Assembly (NCBI GenBank): GCA_051892875.1
Contig: JBJFGR010000053.1
Coordinates: forward strand, 1 to 15,218
Reading direction: 5' to 3'
DNA from: JBJFGR01 sp051892875
GTDB lineage: Bacteria; Pseudomonadota; Gammaproteobacteria; Enterobacterales; Succinivibrionaceae
DNA length: 15,218 nt
Of this stretch, positions 4,944 to 13,258 are shown in pieces. Within the stretch, counting starts at the first letter, position 1. Every line of letters starts with the position of its first letter. Below the pieces are notes generated by a model. The model saw only the letters and a program-made list of their open reading frames with translations, searched no databases and had not been told where the DNA came from. The translations under genes and the position numbers were made by a program.

Positions 4944-6089
4944 ATGAAAAAAGATTTATTTAATATTGTTTTACCAGGAATTTTTATTCCATTAGTTTTA
5001 GGAAGTGTATATAATTATTCACAATATGCTAAAAATATCATGGAGGTTTTTGATATTTCAAAGTTCTCTGCTGATATTGGATTTAGCCTGATTATTTTCT
5101 TCCTTGGTATGGGTGCGGCTGTTTTTGGAAGATTCGTTGAAATGTTCCCGAAACGAATGGCGATAATTTCAACAATTCTGTTTGCAATAGGATTATTAAC
5201 CATCTCATTTGCAACTTATACCGGAATTTTACCATTATATTATATTGGTTGTTCATTTATGGGAACCGGCACTGGTATAGGTTATACGTCGCCAATTAAA
5301 CAATTATTATCATTGTCTCAAAATCATAAAGGTTTTTTTAGTGGATTAAGTATTTGTAGTTTCGGATTGGGAAAGTTCGTCGCAGCTCCTGCAATTGAAT
5401 TCTTGTTAGGTACTGTTGCATTACCGTATATGTTCTTGATATTATGTGGTGCATTCTTATTCATCATGATGATGTGTAATCTATTATTTAAGCCAAATCC
5501 TGCATATATAAGTACAATTTATACAGCAGTTCCAATAATGACTTTAAAAAATTCAGTATTTTTGACTAAGCAATATATTTCAATTTGGTTAATGTTCTGT
5601 ATCAATATTTCATGTGGTTTAGCAATTATATCACAAGAAAAGAGTTTGTTATTAGATCTTGGATTTAAAGAAATAGCTACTATAATGAGTTTGACTGCAG
5701 TTTTTAATATCTTAGGACGTTTCTTAATGAGTGCTTTGTCAGATAAGATTGGTAGAAAAGCGGCATATCATTACGTATGTAGTTTTGGTATTATAGCAAG
5801 TTTCTTATGTTTCACACAGATTTCATGGCTTGCACTGATAGGTATATTATTGGTAGAATATGCTTATGGTGGAACATTTTCAGTTTTACCTTCATTGCTA
5901 GCAAAACATTTCGGTAGTACTAGTGTTTCAACTGTACATGCAATGACTTTGTCAGGCTGGGCAATTGCAGGTATAACTTCTGTAATTCTTACAAATATAT
6001 TTACAGGTAATATGTTATATTTGATTTTAGCATGCTTATATTTAATAGGTTTTATTGGTTTTACAATTTGCGTAAAACGTGAAAATTAA
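4944..6089 (+). CDS. MFS transporter, oxalate/formate-antiporter (OFA)-like, 381 aa
   Basis: Family role: 12-helix secondary carriers in the inner membrane; OFA members exchange small carboxylates, but many have unknown substrates. Seen: 381 residues, about 12 hydrophobic segments, an early GSVYNYSQYAKNI (20-32) matching the OFA pattern after helix 1, a Gly-rich GTGTGIGY stretch in helix 4, and between the two halves a short cytosolic loop. GRFLMSALSDKIGRKAAY is the second-half version of the conserved MFS loop 2-3 motif (D-x-x-GR). Length is close to the usual 400. The gene is intact, so selection has kept it. It begins 10 bases after the endonuclease with no clear ribosome site, and some codons (CCG, CGA, GCG) are richer in GC than its neighbours, hinting at recent transfer from a cellular host. 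The exact substrate cannot be told. Confidence 0.88.
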   Translation: MKKDLFNIVLPGIFIPLVLGSVYNYSQYAKNIMEVFDISKFSADIGFSLIIFFLGMGAAVFGRFVEMFPKRMAIISTILFAIGLLTISFATYTGILPLYYIGCSFMGTGTGIGYTSPIKQLLSLSQNHKGFFSGLSICSFGLGKFVAAPAIEFLLGTVALPYMFLILCGAFLFIMMMCNLLFKPNPAYISTIYTAVPIMTLKNSVFLTKQYISIWLMFCINISCGLAIISQEKSLLLDLGFKEIATIMSLTAVFNILGRFLMSALSDKIGRKAAYHYVCSFGIIASFLCFTQISWLALIGILLVEYAYGGTFSVLPSLLAKHFGSTSVSTVHAMTLSGWAIAGITSVILTNIFTGNMLYLILACLYLIGFIGFTICVKREN

Positions 6090-6098
6090 TAAAAAGAT

Positions 6099-6125
6099 AA
6101 AGAGTGATGAAAATCACTCTTTTTT
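6099..6125. terminator. Bidirectional terminator between convergent genes
   Basis: A 10-bp perfect stem (AAAGAGTGAT at 6099-6108 with ATCACTCTTT at 6113-6122) and a GAAA tetraloop on the plus strand, with T-rich tails on both strands. It serves the MFS gene (plus) and the nuclease-methyltransferase gene (minus), whose TGA stop at 6114-6116 lies in the stem. Confidence 0.9.
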
Positions 6126-7844
6126 AATTAATATAACATATTCATTATTTTTTCCAAAATGAGACTTATTTTCTAGAGTTTCTATTATATTATTTTTATA
6201 TTTTTCAGTTTTATCTACAACAAACAAATATTTTTTACAATTATATTTATTTAAACATATATTAATCCATTCATCACAAGATTTTTCAATTTCATCATTA
6301 TCTTTATTCCAATGTTCTTTTCCGCCATAAGGAGGACAGGTGAATAAACAGTCATATTCTTTATTGTTATCTGTAAGAATGTCTTGTACATTGACTATAC
6401 AATTATTATATTTTTTATATGATATAATATCATTACTTTCTTTTATATGAAGTTCATTTATATCTTGACCAATATATTTTTTATGACAATTCATTGCACC
6501 AATCATTCTTCCACTAAATCCACTAAATGGATCGAAAATAGTATCATAATCATTTAAATATTCTTTAATTAGTCTTTCAGCCAATTTTGGTTTAAATAAT
6601 GATATTTTAGGTGCAATTTGTGTGACACTGAAACCTTGTAATATATCATTTGGTTTACATTTTCCAATATATTTTAAACGATTTAATGCGCATTTATAAA
6701 TTAATTTTTTATTATTCCATGCTTTTATTGGACTTGGTTTACTAAACTTATTTGCTTCATATATACTTTTATGAAAATGATGAATTAAACCAATGTCACT
6801 TTTATCTTTTAATTCGGTGTTCAAATATGGAAATTCTAGATCATTCCTAAAAAGATCTAAAAAATCTTTTGTATATTTCTTATTTACATAGTCTTCATAT
6901 TGATTATAATCAGTTATAACATTAATGTTATTTTTAATCATACATTGATGTTTTGCTTCATATAAACCATCTTGTGTTCTATCATAAGGATTTATCATTT
7001 TATCATTTTCAAAAAAATGTAATCCTTTTAGTTCTATATATTCTTCATTTACTTTAAAATCAGGATAATAATTATGAGTCTTACCATCATATTCATATTC
7101 AAAACTTATATTTGGTTGATATTCAAAGTCTATATTATTGTCAGTTAACCAAATATAATATGCAAGTTCAGGTGCTGAATCAAATTCTATATCATTAAAT
7201 GTGTATTTCTTTTTTGTTTTTTTAAATATATCATGGTTTTTCATTGGATTTTCAACACCATATTTTTCTAAACAAGTATGTTTAAATTTGTCATGATTAT
7301 TATATGTTTTATTGTTATATTTTTTTAATTTTGTTTCTTTAATTTTGTCTTTTACATAGTCTAAACTAAATGGATTAACATATCCAATTTTTTGTGTATG
7401 ATGTAAATTGTTTTCAATGAGTATTTTTTGTGATTTTGATATTTTAGATGGAATATTCTCTTTCCATTCATTTGTCTGAGAATAGTATTCTTTTCCAAAT
7501 TTTTCAAAAATTGTCTTTCTTTTTTTAGAATCTATTTCTTTTAATTCTTCTTTAGATTTTAGTTTCCAAGTTTCTTTTCTTTTTTCTATACCAAAATTTT
7601 TTAATCTAGATTTAGTTATTCTTTCTTCTTGTGCTACTGGATCATTTTGATGACATTTGTTCGAACAATATTGTCTATATCCTTTAAGTATACCTAAAAA
7701 TTTTGTTTCTTTTCCACATATAGGACATATTCCTTCATTTTCTTTCTTAATATATCTATCATAGTATTCTTTTGAAGTTAATTTATGAACTTTAATATGA
7801 GTCCTTATATCTACATCTTTTCCACATATTCTACAAATTGTCAT
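6114..7844 (-). CDS. Zinc-finger / PD-(D/E)XK nuclease / DNA methyltransferase fusion, 576-578 aa
   Basis: Domains in order, numbered from the longer start at 7850: zinc finger CRICG...H18...H22 with HKLTSKEYYDRYI (6-34); a second finger CPICG...CSNKC (42-66); KYGxxNP-type repeats (GYVNPF at 156, KYGVENP at 196); a PD-(D/E)XK-like nuclease core with Glu228, PD at 263-264 and ELK at 273-275; a linker; then a class I DNA methyltransferase with motif I DPFSGFSGR (440-448), Asp463 and motif IV TCPPYGG (504-510). The methyltransferase resembles phage proteins of the N6-adenine/N4-cytosine CPPY type. Together this looks like an endonuclease that could modify its own target. The start at 7844 is preferred because GGAAA lies at a workable distance, while for 7850 it abuts the ATG. 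AAA-heavy codons and opposite orientation to the neighbours suggest a mobile insertion. Domain calls are firm; the combined function is inferred. Confidence 0.87.
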   Translation of the reverse strand: MTICRICGKDVDIRTHIKVHKLTSKEYYDRYIKKENEGICPICGKETKFLGILKGYRQYCSNKCHQNDPVAQEERITKSRLKNFGIEKRKETWKLKSKEELKEIDSKKRKTIFEKFGKEYYSQTNEWKENIPSKISKSQKILIENNLHHTQKIGYVNPFSLDYVKDKIKETKLKKYNNKTYNNHDKFKHTCLEKYGVENPMKNHDIFKKTKKKYTFNDIEFDSAPELAYYIWLTDNNIDFEYQPNISFEYEYDGKTHNYYPDFKVNEEYIELKGLHFFENDKMINPYDRTQDGLYEAKHQCMIKNNINVITDYNQYEDYVNKKYTKDFLDLFRNDLEFPYLNTELKDKSDIGLIHHFHKSIYEANKFSKPSPIKAWNNKKLIYKCALNRLKYIGKCKPNDILQGFSVTQIAPKISLFKPKLAERLIKEYLNDYDTIFDPFSGFSGRMIGAMNCHKKYIGQDINELHIKESNDIISYKKYNNCIVNVQDILTDNNKEYDCLFTCPPYGGKEHWNKDNDEIEKSCDEWINICLNKYNCKKYLFVVDKTEKYKNNIIETLENKSHFGKNNEYVILIKKE

Positions 7845-7863
7845 AATCATTTTCCATAACTGT

Positions 7864-7871
7864 TATAAATA
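7864..7871 (+). promoter_or_regulatory. T4-type late promoter box TATAAATA before the tail sheath gene
   Basis: Exact TATAAATA in the 100-base divergent region, 75 bases before the chosen sheath start. It is the natural late promoter for the tail module. An AT repeat (ATAAT units) follows at 7874-7892. Confidence 0.6.
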
Positions 7872-7946
7872 AAATATAATATAATATAATAATTGTGAGT
7901 GAGTGATTTTAATGTTTATTTCATATATTTTATTTATGAGGTTTAT

Positions 7947-10900
7947 ATGGCAAGATATACAGTGCCTAAAATCAATTTTACAGAAATTGACAATTCTATT
8001 AGAACTGTATCAGAACCAGGTATTGGTATCGGTGCAATTGCTATAAAGTCAAATAAGGGACCAGTTAACATGAGAACTGTGTCTCGTAATTATGGAGAAT
8101 TCAAGGAAATCTTTGGTGCTCCAGAAGCACTTGACGATTATGGTCACTTTGCAGCAGAAAACTATTTGGCAAACTCAAATCAGTTGTATGCAGTCCGTGC
8201 TACCATGGGTGATGAACAGTATTCACAGATTCAGTACGCATTCCCAAATGCATCTACAAAAAGTCAGAATCTTTCAAAAGATACTGCTGTATTTAAGTTT
8301 TATGACAATGAAGGTACATCAGATCTAAAGCTAGTACAGCAATTAGACAATGTAACTGTCACAACAAACTTAATTGAAGATTATGATGATAAAATTCTTA
8401 AAACAGAAACAGCAGAATGGATTGTTGATGAAGCTGCAACTTCTGCAACTTCTGGTTATTCTCTAAAGCAAGAAGCTTTATGGGCAAATATCACAGATAT
8501 TAAGACAGAAAGAACTGAAAATATTGTATTTAAGATTGGTCCAAATAACGTTGCAAAAGAAGGTAAACACGTTGTTTATCCTACATTAGTTGATGTTAGT
8601 GGTAATACATTAAAGTTAGATACTAACTTGATGATCAGAGACGAAGCATGGAAAAATGGAACATTACAGTATGCTGATATTGTTGTAAGTAATTCTAAGA
8701 TGACTGACAAGTCAAATCCAGAATTATCAGCACACGAAGGTGTAAAGATTACTTTCACAATTCCAAGTAAAGATACTATGGATGGTATCAACCACAGAGT
8801 TCAGTATATAGCTGAATACTCTGCAGTATCAGGAATTCAGAACGCAGACGATAAGTCAAAGACAATCGGATATTCTGATTTGTTCAAGTCTTCAGCATTC
8901 TATATTCCAGATAATTATACTGCTTTGGATGAAGTAGAAGATTCTGAAATTGTATTTAATACAAATGGTTATGGTCTATTAAATTGTCAGAAATGGGAAT
9001 TATTAGACTGGGATGATACATCAGTAAGAAAGACTTATTATGTTGATAATGATTTCATTAAAAAAGAAGAAATTGGTCCAGCTTATGGTATCTACTTCAA
9101 GGAATATGGTCGTCAAGACAATACATTCGCATTAGCAGGTAAATATGAATTAGATGGAGAAAAGGGTGAAGATAAGCATCTAGTATTCTGTTCTGCATGT
9201 TCTGCAATGTATCTAAATGATAATAAGGACGAAGTTGATCCAATCTTTGACACTCGTTCTCCAAAGAAGATTGTCATGGATATGGCTAACGAATATGGTT
9301 TAGGCGATGTATCTGAATTGAACAGCTACTATTACATGAAGTACTTCGATATTAAGGAAAATGATGTAATTGAAAAGATAGTTGTCGAAGATATTACATC
9401 AGATACAAATGAAAAACAGCATATCGAAAAAGATTTGTTCTGGCTATATTCTGAAAAGGAATCACAAAAGCAGACAATCGTTTCCGTATTCAAGGCTGAA
9501 TTCCCAGAATTAGCTCAGCTACCAATTCAGGAAGATTATGAAGCTCATGTTTACAATGATGAATTGAAAAATGAAGAAGTAATCAAAGTTAATCCAATTG
9601 TTGCACAACCATCATCTTACTTATTCAACTCTGTTGATAAGACTTATGCAGATGGTTATACATTGGAAACTTCAACTGAAGATGAACCAGGTAATGGTGA
9701 TATTGAACATTATCAGTCAAACTTCGATGGTCAGTTTGTTATTGCATCTCTTGGCCCAGGTAAGTATGGTAATGATATTGGTGTATCAATCATCACTGCT
9801 GAATGTTCTGAAATTGAAGCGCTAAATCACAGAAATGCTTTCATGTGGAAGTATAAGTATGATGATGAAGATTTGGTAGATGCAGATCCAGAAGGATGGG
9901 ATGAAAACTCTCGTGATTTAACTTGGAAGAAGGTATTCCGTATTAACGTATACACAAAGACTCCATCACAGACTGCTAAGCTAGCTTGGGGTAATGGTAT
10001 GGAAGCTTTGACAAAGGATCCAATTGAATCATGGTTTGTTTCTCTAGATCCATACGCTAAGGACTCAGAAGGTAATTCATTGTATGCTCCAACAGTAGTT
10101 AACGGACATTCCGATTATATCTACATTTCAAGAGCATCAGCATCTATTGCAAAAGCTGGTTCAAAATATCAGCAGCCAAAGCAGACTTACGCTATCTATC
10201 AGTTAACTGGTGGTAAGAATTCTCAGAAGAATGAAATCAAGGAAAAGTCTGCAGCATTGTCACTATATCGTGATGTTAACCTAGCAGATATTGATATTCT
10301 ATTCAACTGTGAAGCAATTGAATCTTTTGGTGCAAGAGCTCAGAAGTATATTGCTCACCAGAGAACAATCGGTCAGATTGCAGCTGACAGAACAATGGAT
10401 ATTGGTGTAATTCAGGTCACTGCTAAGGATGATAAGACTGTAAAACAGATGGTAGCAGATGGTAAACAGTTCTCATTCAATAACGGTACTTATGTAGCAA
10501 TGTATGCAGGTTATGATAAATACTACAACAGTGATATTGGTGCATGGATTTATCTACCTAAGTCAGTTGCAGGTGCATGTGTAATGGCATACTGTGATAA
10601 CTATGTTGCAACATGGATGGCTCCAGCAGGTGTTCAGAGAGGTCAAATTACATATACACATGGTCAGTTAAAGAAGCTAACTGATAATGAAGTTGGTGAA
10701 TTGTATATTAACAATATCAATACATCAAAGAATTGTGGTCCAGCTTATGGTGAATGTCTATATGGTCAGAAGACTGCATTGAAGAAGAATTCTTCATTGA
10801 ATAGAATTAACGTTCGTAGATGCTTGAACTACATTGAAAAGAACTTGAAGTATGCATTGGAACCATATCTATTCCAGCAGAATACACCAAATACTCGTGC

Positions 10901-11108
10901 TTCAGCAAAGAACGTAATTGATTCCTTCTTGAACAGAGTAAAGGCTGGTGAAGGTATTCTAGCTTATGCAACTTCAGTAACAGAAGATAAGGATGATCCA
11001 CATATTATGAATGTTTCTATTAAGGTTCTACCTGCAGAAGCAATCGAATTCATTGATGTTAAGATCTTTATTGAAAAGGACAAATCAATGGTTGTCGAAG
11101 AAGGCTAA
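7947..11108 (+). CDS. 18: Tail sheath protein (T4 gp18 family), 1053 aa
   Basis: Role: forms the contractile outer tail cylinder that shortens to drive the tube through the host envelope. Seen: an N-terminal sheath start (PGIGIGAIAIKSNKGPVN, then FGAPEALDDYGHFAAENYL), and a C-terminal core closely matching gp18 in order: YNSDIGAWIYLPKS, WMAPAGVQRGQI, LYGQKTAL, RINVRRCLNYIEKNL, LFQQNTPNTRAS. T4 gp18 has 659 residues; the extra 400 fall in the middle and probably form added outward-facing domains. The start at 7947 (ATGGCAAGATATACA) is chosen over a GTG at 7899. TGAGG precedes the former, and the 16 extra residues of the latter are aromatic and not sheath-like. Codon use (AAG, CAG, CCA) is that of a highly expressed gene. 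A terminator follows the stop, so the sheath can be made in excess. Confidence 0.95.
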   Translation: MARYTVPKINFTEIDNSIRTVSEPGIGIGAIAIKSNKGPVNMRTVSRNYGEFKEIFGAPEALDDYGHFAAENYLANSNQLYAVRATMGDEQYSQIQYAFPNASTKSQNLSKDTAVFKFYDNEGTSDLKLVQQLDNVTVTTNLIEDYDDKILKTETAEWIVDEAATSATSGYSLKQEALWANITDIKTERTENIVFKIGPNNVAKEGKHVVYPTLVDVSGNTLKLDTNLMIRDEAWKNGTLQYADIVVSNSKMTDKSNPELSAHEGVKITFTIPSKDTMDGINHRVQYIAEYSAVSGIQNADDKSKTIGYSDLFKSSAFYIPDNYTALDEVEDSEIVFNTNGYGLLNCQKWELLDWDDTSVRKTYYVDNDFIKKEEIGPAYGIYFKEYGRQDNTFALAGKYELDGEKGEDKHLVFCSACSAMYLNDNKDEVDPIFDTRSPKKIVMDMANEYGLGDVSELNSYYYMKYFDIKENDVIEKIVVEDITSDTNEKQHIEKDLFWLYSEKESQKQTIVSVFKAEFPELAQLPIQEDYEAHVYNDELKNEEVIKVNPIVAQPSSYLFNSVDKTYADGYTLETSTEDEPGNGDIEHYQSNFDGQFVIASLGPGKYGNDIGVSIITAECSEIEALNHRNAFMWKYKYDDEDLVDADPEGWDENSRDLTWKKVFRINVYTKTPSQTAKLAWGNGMEALTKDPIESWFVSLDPYAKDSEGNSLYAPTVVNGHSDYIYISRASASIAKAGSKYQQPKQTYAIYQLTGGKNSQKNEIKEKSAALSLYRDVNLADIDILFNCEAIESFGARAQKYIAHQRTIGQIAADRTMDIGVIQVTAKDDKTVKQMVADGKQFSFNNGTYVAMYAGYDKYYNSDIGAWIYLPKSVAGACVMAYCDNYVATWMAPAGVQRGQITYTHGQLKKLTDNEVGELYINNINTSKNCGPAYGECLYGQKTALKKNSSLNRINVRRCLNYIEKNLKYALEPYLFQQNTPNTRASAKNVIDSFLNRVKAGEGILAYATSVTEDKDDPHIMNVSIKVLPAEAIEFIDVKIFIEKDKSMVVEEG

Positions 11109-11128
11109 GAAAATTAGAAATAATTTAT

Positions 11129-11165
11129 TAAAGTCTAAGATCAAAAGTCTTAGACTTTATTATAT
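11129..11165 (+). terminator. Terminator hairpin after the sheath gene
   Basis: TAAAGTCTAAG (11129-11139) pairs perfectly with CTTAGACTTTA (11149-11159) over 11 bp with a nine-base loop, followed by a T-rich but interrupted tail (TTATATTTT). It is probably an intrinsic terminator, perhaps leaky, since no clear promoter precedes the next gene. Confidence 0.75.
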
Positions 11166-11192
11166 TTTAGGAATAAAATTAAAAGGTAGATT

Positions 11193-11978
11193 ATGGACTT
11201 TAAAGATATAAATGAAAAAATTGATACAGTAGAAGGTTTCTTTCAGCCATTAGACCAATATATTTGGGATTGGATTTTAACATTACAGAATGAAGAAAAT
11301 TTATTTGGACATTTGGTAGAATTTGGAGTATATAAAGGAAAGAGTTTATGTAAATTAGCACAGCATCAAAAAGTTGGAGAACATATATTAGGTGTAGATT
11401 GTTCTTTATCATTAGAAGGGATGAAAACATCAGTGATGAACGCAGTTAAGAAAACATCAAATATATCATTGAATTATGTAAATTTGTTAGATTGTATGAC
11501 TGAATACTTATATACGACAAGATATACATCAGAAGGTGGAGCAACAACAGAATTTAGAAACAAAGCAAGATTTTTACATATAGATGCTGGTCATAGTGGA
11601 TATAATGTATATGAAGATTTAAAATTGGCAGATAAGTATTTGTCTCCAAATGGTATATTAGTAATGGATGATTGGACAACATTATTCTATCCAGATTTAG
11701 TTGATGCATTTTATCGTTATATTATTGCAAATCCAAATTCATTTAAGATTTTGATGATAAGTGAATGTAAGATGTATGCATGTCGTCCAAAAGAATATTC
11801 AAATTATATTTGGAGAATGGAAACTAAGATGATACCATTTATGAAAGAACATTATAATAAACCAATAAAGATTTTTAAGACAAAGAATTATGTAGATTCT
11901 GCAAAATTAGTTATCATGCATGAATCAGAACATAGTAAAGTAGATCCTCAAGATAATGCTATTGATATACTATTATAA
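11193..11978 (+). CDS. Class I SAM-dependent methyltransferase (Methyltransf_24/TylF-like), 261 aa
   Basis: Seen: a Rossmann-type core with motif I VEFGVYKGKSL (42-52), the following acidic strand end GVDCS (67-71), then FLHIDAGHSGYNVYEDL (127-143) and LSPNGILVMDDW (150-161). The HIDAGHS-Y-x-x-x-x-EDL block followed by GGxxxxDDW-like residues is the hallmark of small-molecule or sugar O-methyltransferases of the Methyltransf_24/TylF type, where the Asp/His residues bind a metal in some members. The C-terminal 90 residues carry no motif I recognise. The substrate is unknown; surface glycans or a modified tail protein are possibilities. AAAGGT serves as ribosome site. It lies between the sheath and tube genes, which are adjacent in T4, so it is an insertion into the tail operon. 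Its AAA/TTA-rich codons differ from those of the sheath. Confidence 0.87.
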   Translation: MDFKDINEKIDTVEGFFQPLDQYIWDWILTLQNEENLFGHLVEFGVYKGKSLCKLAQHQKVGEHILGVDCSLSLEGMKTSVMNAVKKTSNISLNYVNLLDCMTEYLYTTRYTSEGGATTEFRNKARFLHIDAGHSGYNVYEDLKLADKYLSPNGILVMDDWTTLFYPDLVDAFYRYIIANPNSFKILMISECKMYACRPKEYSNYIWRMETKMIPFMKEHYNKPIKIFKTKNYVDSAKLVIMHESEHSKVDPQDNAIDILL

Positions 11979-11985
11979 ATAAAAT

Positions 11986-12609
11986 ATGGGAATACAATCA
12001 ATTTGGTCAAATGATTTCTATGAAAAACCTCCTCAGCCATTATGGGCATTTGAGGTTGTTTGGAATCAATATTCTGATTTACCAGAATATGCGCAAACTT
12101 TATTACATAAGGCAGCAATTTCAGGAAAGATTGCTGAACGTAAGGCAAGTGTAGTACCAACATATTTTGGTGGTGTTACTTTTATGCATCTTGCTCGTTC
12201 TGATAATGCAGATCAATTGACTATTGATTTCAATGAAAATGAGGATTTGGATGTTACACAAGCATTGCAAGCTTTATGGAATAGAACTGTAATGAATCAG
12301 GATTGGCCTGAAGGTGGTAAATCTGAAACAACAAATCCTATATATCGTTATCAAAATGGTGATAATAAAATTGTAATAAAGATTTTAAAGCCAAATGATA
12401 ATTATGAATATGGTTTAGATTGTGCTGATAATTTTGTATCTAAGATAATTACATTTTATAATTGTAAGCTAATGCAAATTGGAGAAACAGAATTTAATTA
12501 TACTTCAGATGAAGTTATGAAATTAAGCGCAACATTCTCATTTGATTATATGAAAGTGACAAATCCAACACAAACTATAACAAATGATTTAGCTGGAGTA
12601 ATGGCATAG
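11986..12609 (+). CDS. Tail tube-like protein A (T4 gp19 family), 207 aa
   Basis: Role: gp19-type subunits stack as hexamers to form the inner tail tube; relatives such as gp54 start the tube on the baseplate. Seen: 207 residues (T4 gp19 has 163), with a central VTFMHLARSDNADQLTIDF, matching the tube pattern of a strand followed by an extended loop, and a C-terminal IITFYNCKLMQIGETEFNYTSDEVMKLSATFSFDYMKV region (parts 170-195) in which 'NC-x-L...IGE...Y-S-x-E-V...FSFDYM' parallels the gp19 end 'L-x-x-T-N-V-G-E...V-T-L-A-L-D-Y'. It starts seven bases after the methyltransferase stop with no visible Shine-Dalgarno. It ends one base before a second tube-like gene with the same C-terminal plan. 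Which of the two is the main tube subunit cannot be told. Confidence 0.78.
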   Translation: MGIQSIWSNDFYEKPPQPLWAFEVVWNQYSDLPEYAQTLLHKAAISGKIAERKASVVPTYFGGVTFMHLARSDNADQLTIDFNENEDLDVTQALQALWNRTVMNQDWPEGGKSETTNPIYRYQNGDNKIVIKILKPNDNYEYGLDCADNFVSKIITFYNCKLMQIGETEFNYTSDEVMKLSATFSFDYMKVTNPTQTITNDLAGVMA

Positions 12610-12610
12610 T

Positions 12611-13258
12611 ATGAATTCAATTTGGGAAAATGGTGCAATTGGAATGGAGATTTTATCTGATCCACAGCCAGGATGGTTATTTGATATAGCTTTCCTTTCT
12701 CGTCATGGAGAAGATATGTATGAACAAATTAAGAATTTGGTGCCTATTAGTATTGAATTACCTAAATATGAAACACAATATGTGACTCAAATGTTTTTAG
12801 GTACAGAACGTTCATATCCAATAAATCGTAAGTATTCTGGTGATACTACACTAGAATTCTATGTTCGTGTAGAAGATGAAAATCAAGGTATCTATAATTT
12901 CCTTGCATGTTTACAGCAGAATAGAATGGCATTTCCACACGTTGAACGTGATATGACTTTTGATACTATTAAATTGACAATGAGAGATAGAAAATTACAA
13001 CCTACCACAACATATACATATATAAATTGTATTCTAACAAATTTTGAAATGGGTCAAATGTCTTATGAAGGTGAAGAAATGATTAAATGCAATCTTTCAT
13101 ATCACTATGATTTCTGGACTAAAGACAATCCTAATGAAGGTGCTGTAGGTATTCCAGATGGAATAGCTAATGCAATGCAAGGTGATCAATCTTTACCAAT
13201 TGCAAAAACTGGAGCTATTTCATTGAATAGTGTTAAAGCAAGTATAGTGAGTGTTTAA
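12611..13258 (+). CDS. Tail tube-like protein B (T4 gp19 family), 215 aa
   Basis: Seen: 215 residues. Residues 20-45 give the tube entry strand (WLFDIAFLSRHG), 60-85 a TQMFLGTERSYPINRKYSG segment followed by DTTLEFYVRVEDENQG, which matches the gp19 'G-x-R-T-F-x-D-W-T-V-T-V-x-N-D' element. The C-terminal INCILTNFEMGQMSYEGEE plus CNLSYHYDFW matches the gp19 end. A Gly/Ala-rich tail of about 35 residues follows. It therefore fits gp19 better in the middle than protein A does. The gene starts one base after gene A and its stop overlaps the next start (TAATG), so the three are translationally linked. The two tube-like proteins could form a mixed tube, or one could be the tube initiator or a terminator-proximal ring. 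Confidence 0.8.
   Translation: MNSIWENGAIGMEILSDPQPGWLFDIAFLSRHGEDMYEQIKNLVPISIELPKYETQYVTQMFLGTERSYPINRKYSGDTTLEFYVRVEDENQGIYNFLACLQQNRMAFPHVERDMTFDTIKLTMRDRKLQPTTTYTYINCILTNFEMGQMSYEGEEMIKCNLSYHYDFWTKDNPNEGAVGIPDGIANAMQGDQSLPIAKTGAISLNSVKASIVSV

Noticed and set aside
7899..7946. GTG start giving a 16-residue longer sheath protein
   Set aside because: The extension is aromatic and low-complexity, and the ATG at 7947 has TGAGG at proper distance and gives a normal sheath N-terminus.
11974..11981. Late promoter TATAAATA before tube-like gene A
   Set aside because: It overlaps the methyltransferase stop; the predicted transcription start falls inside the ATG at 11986, so it cannot serve that start.
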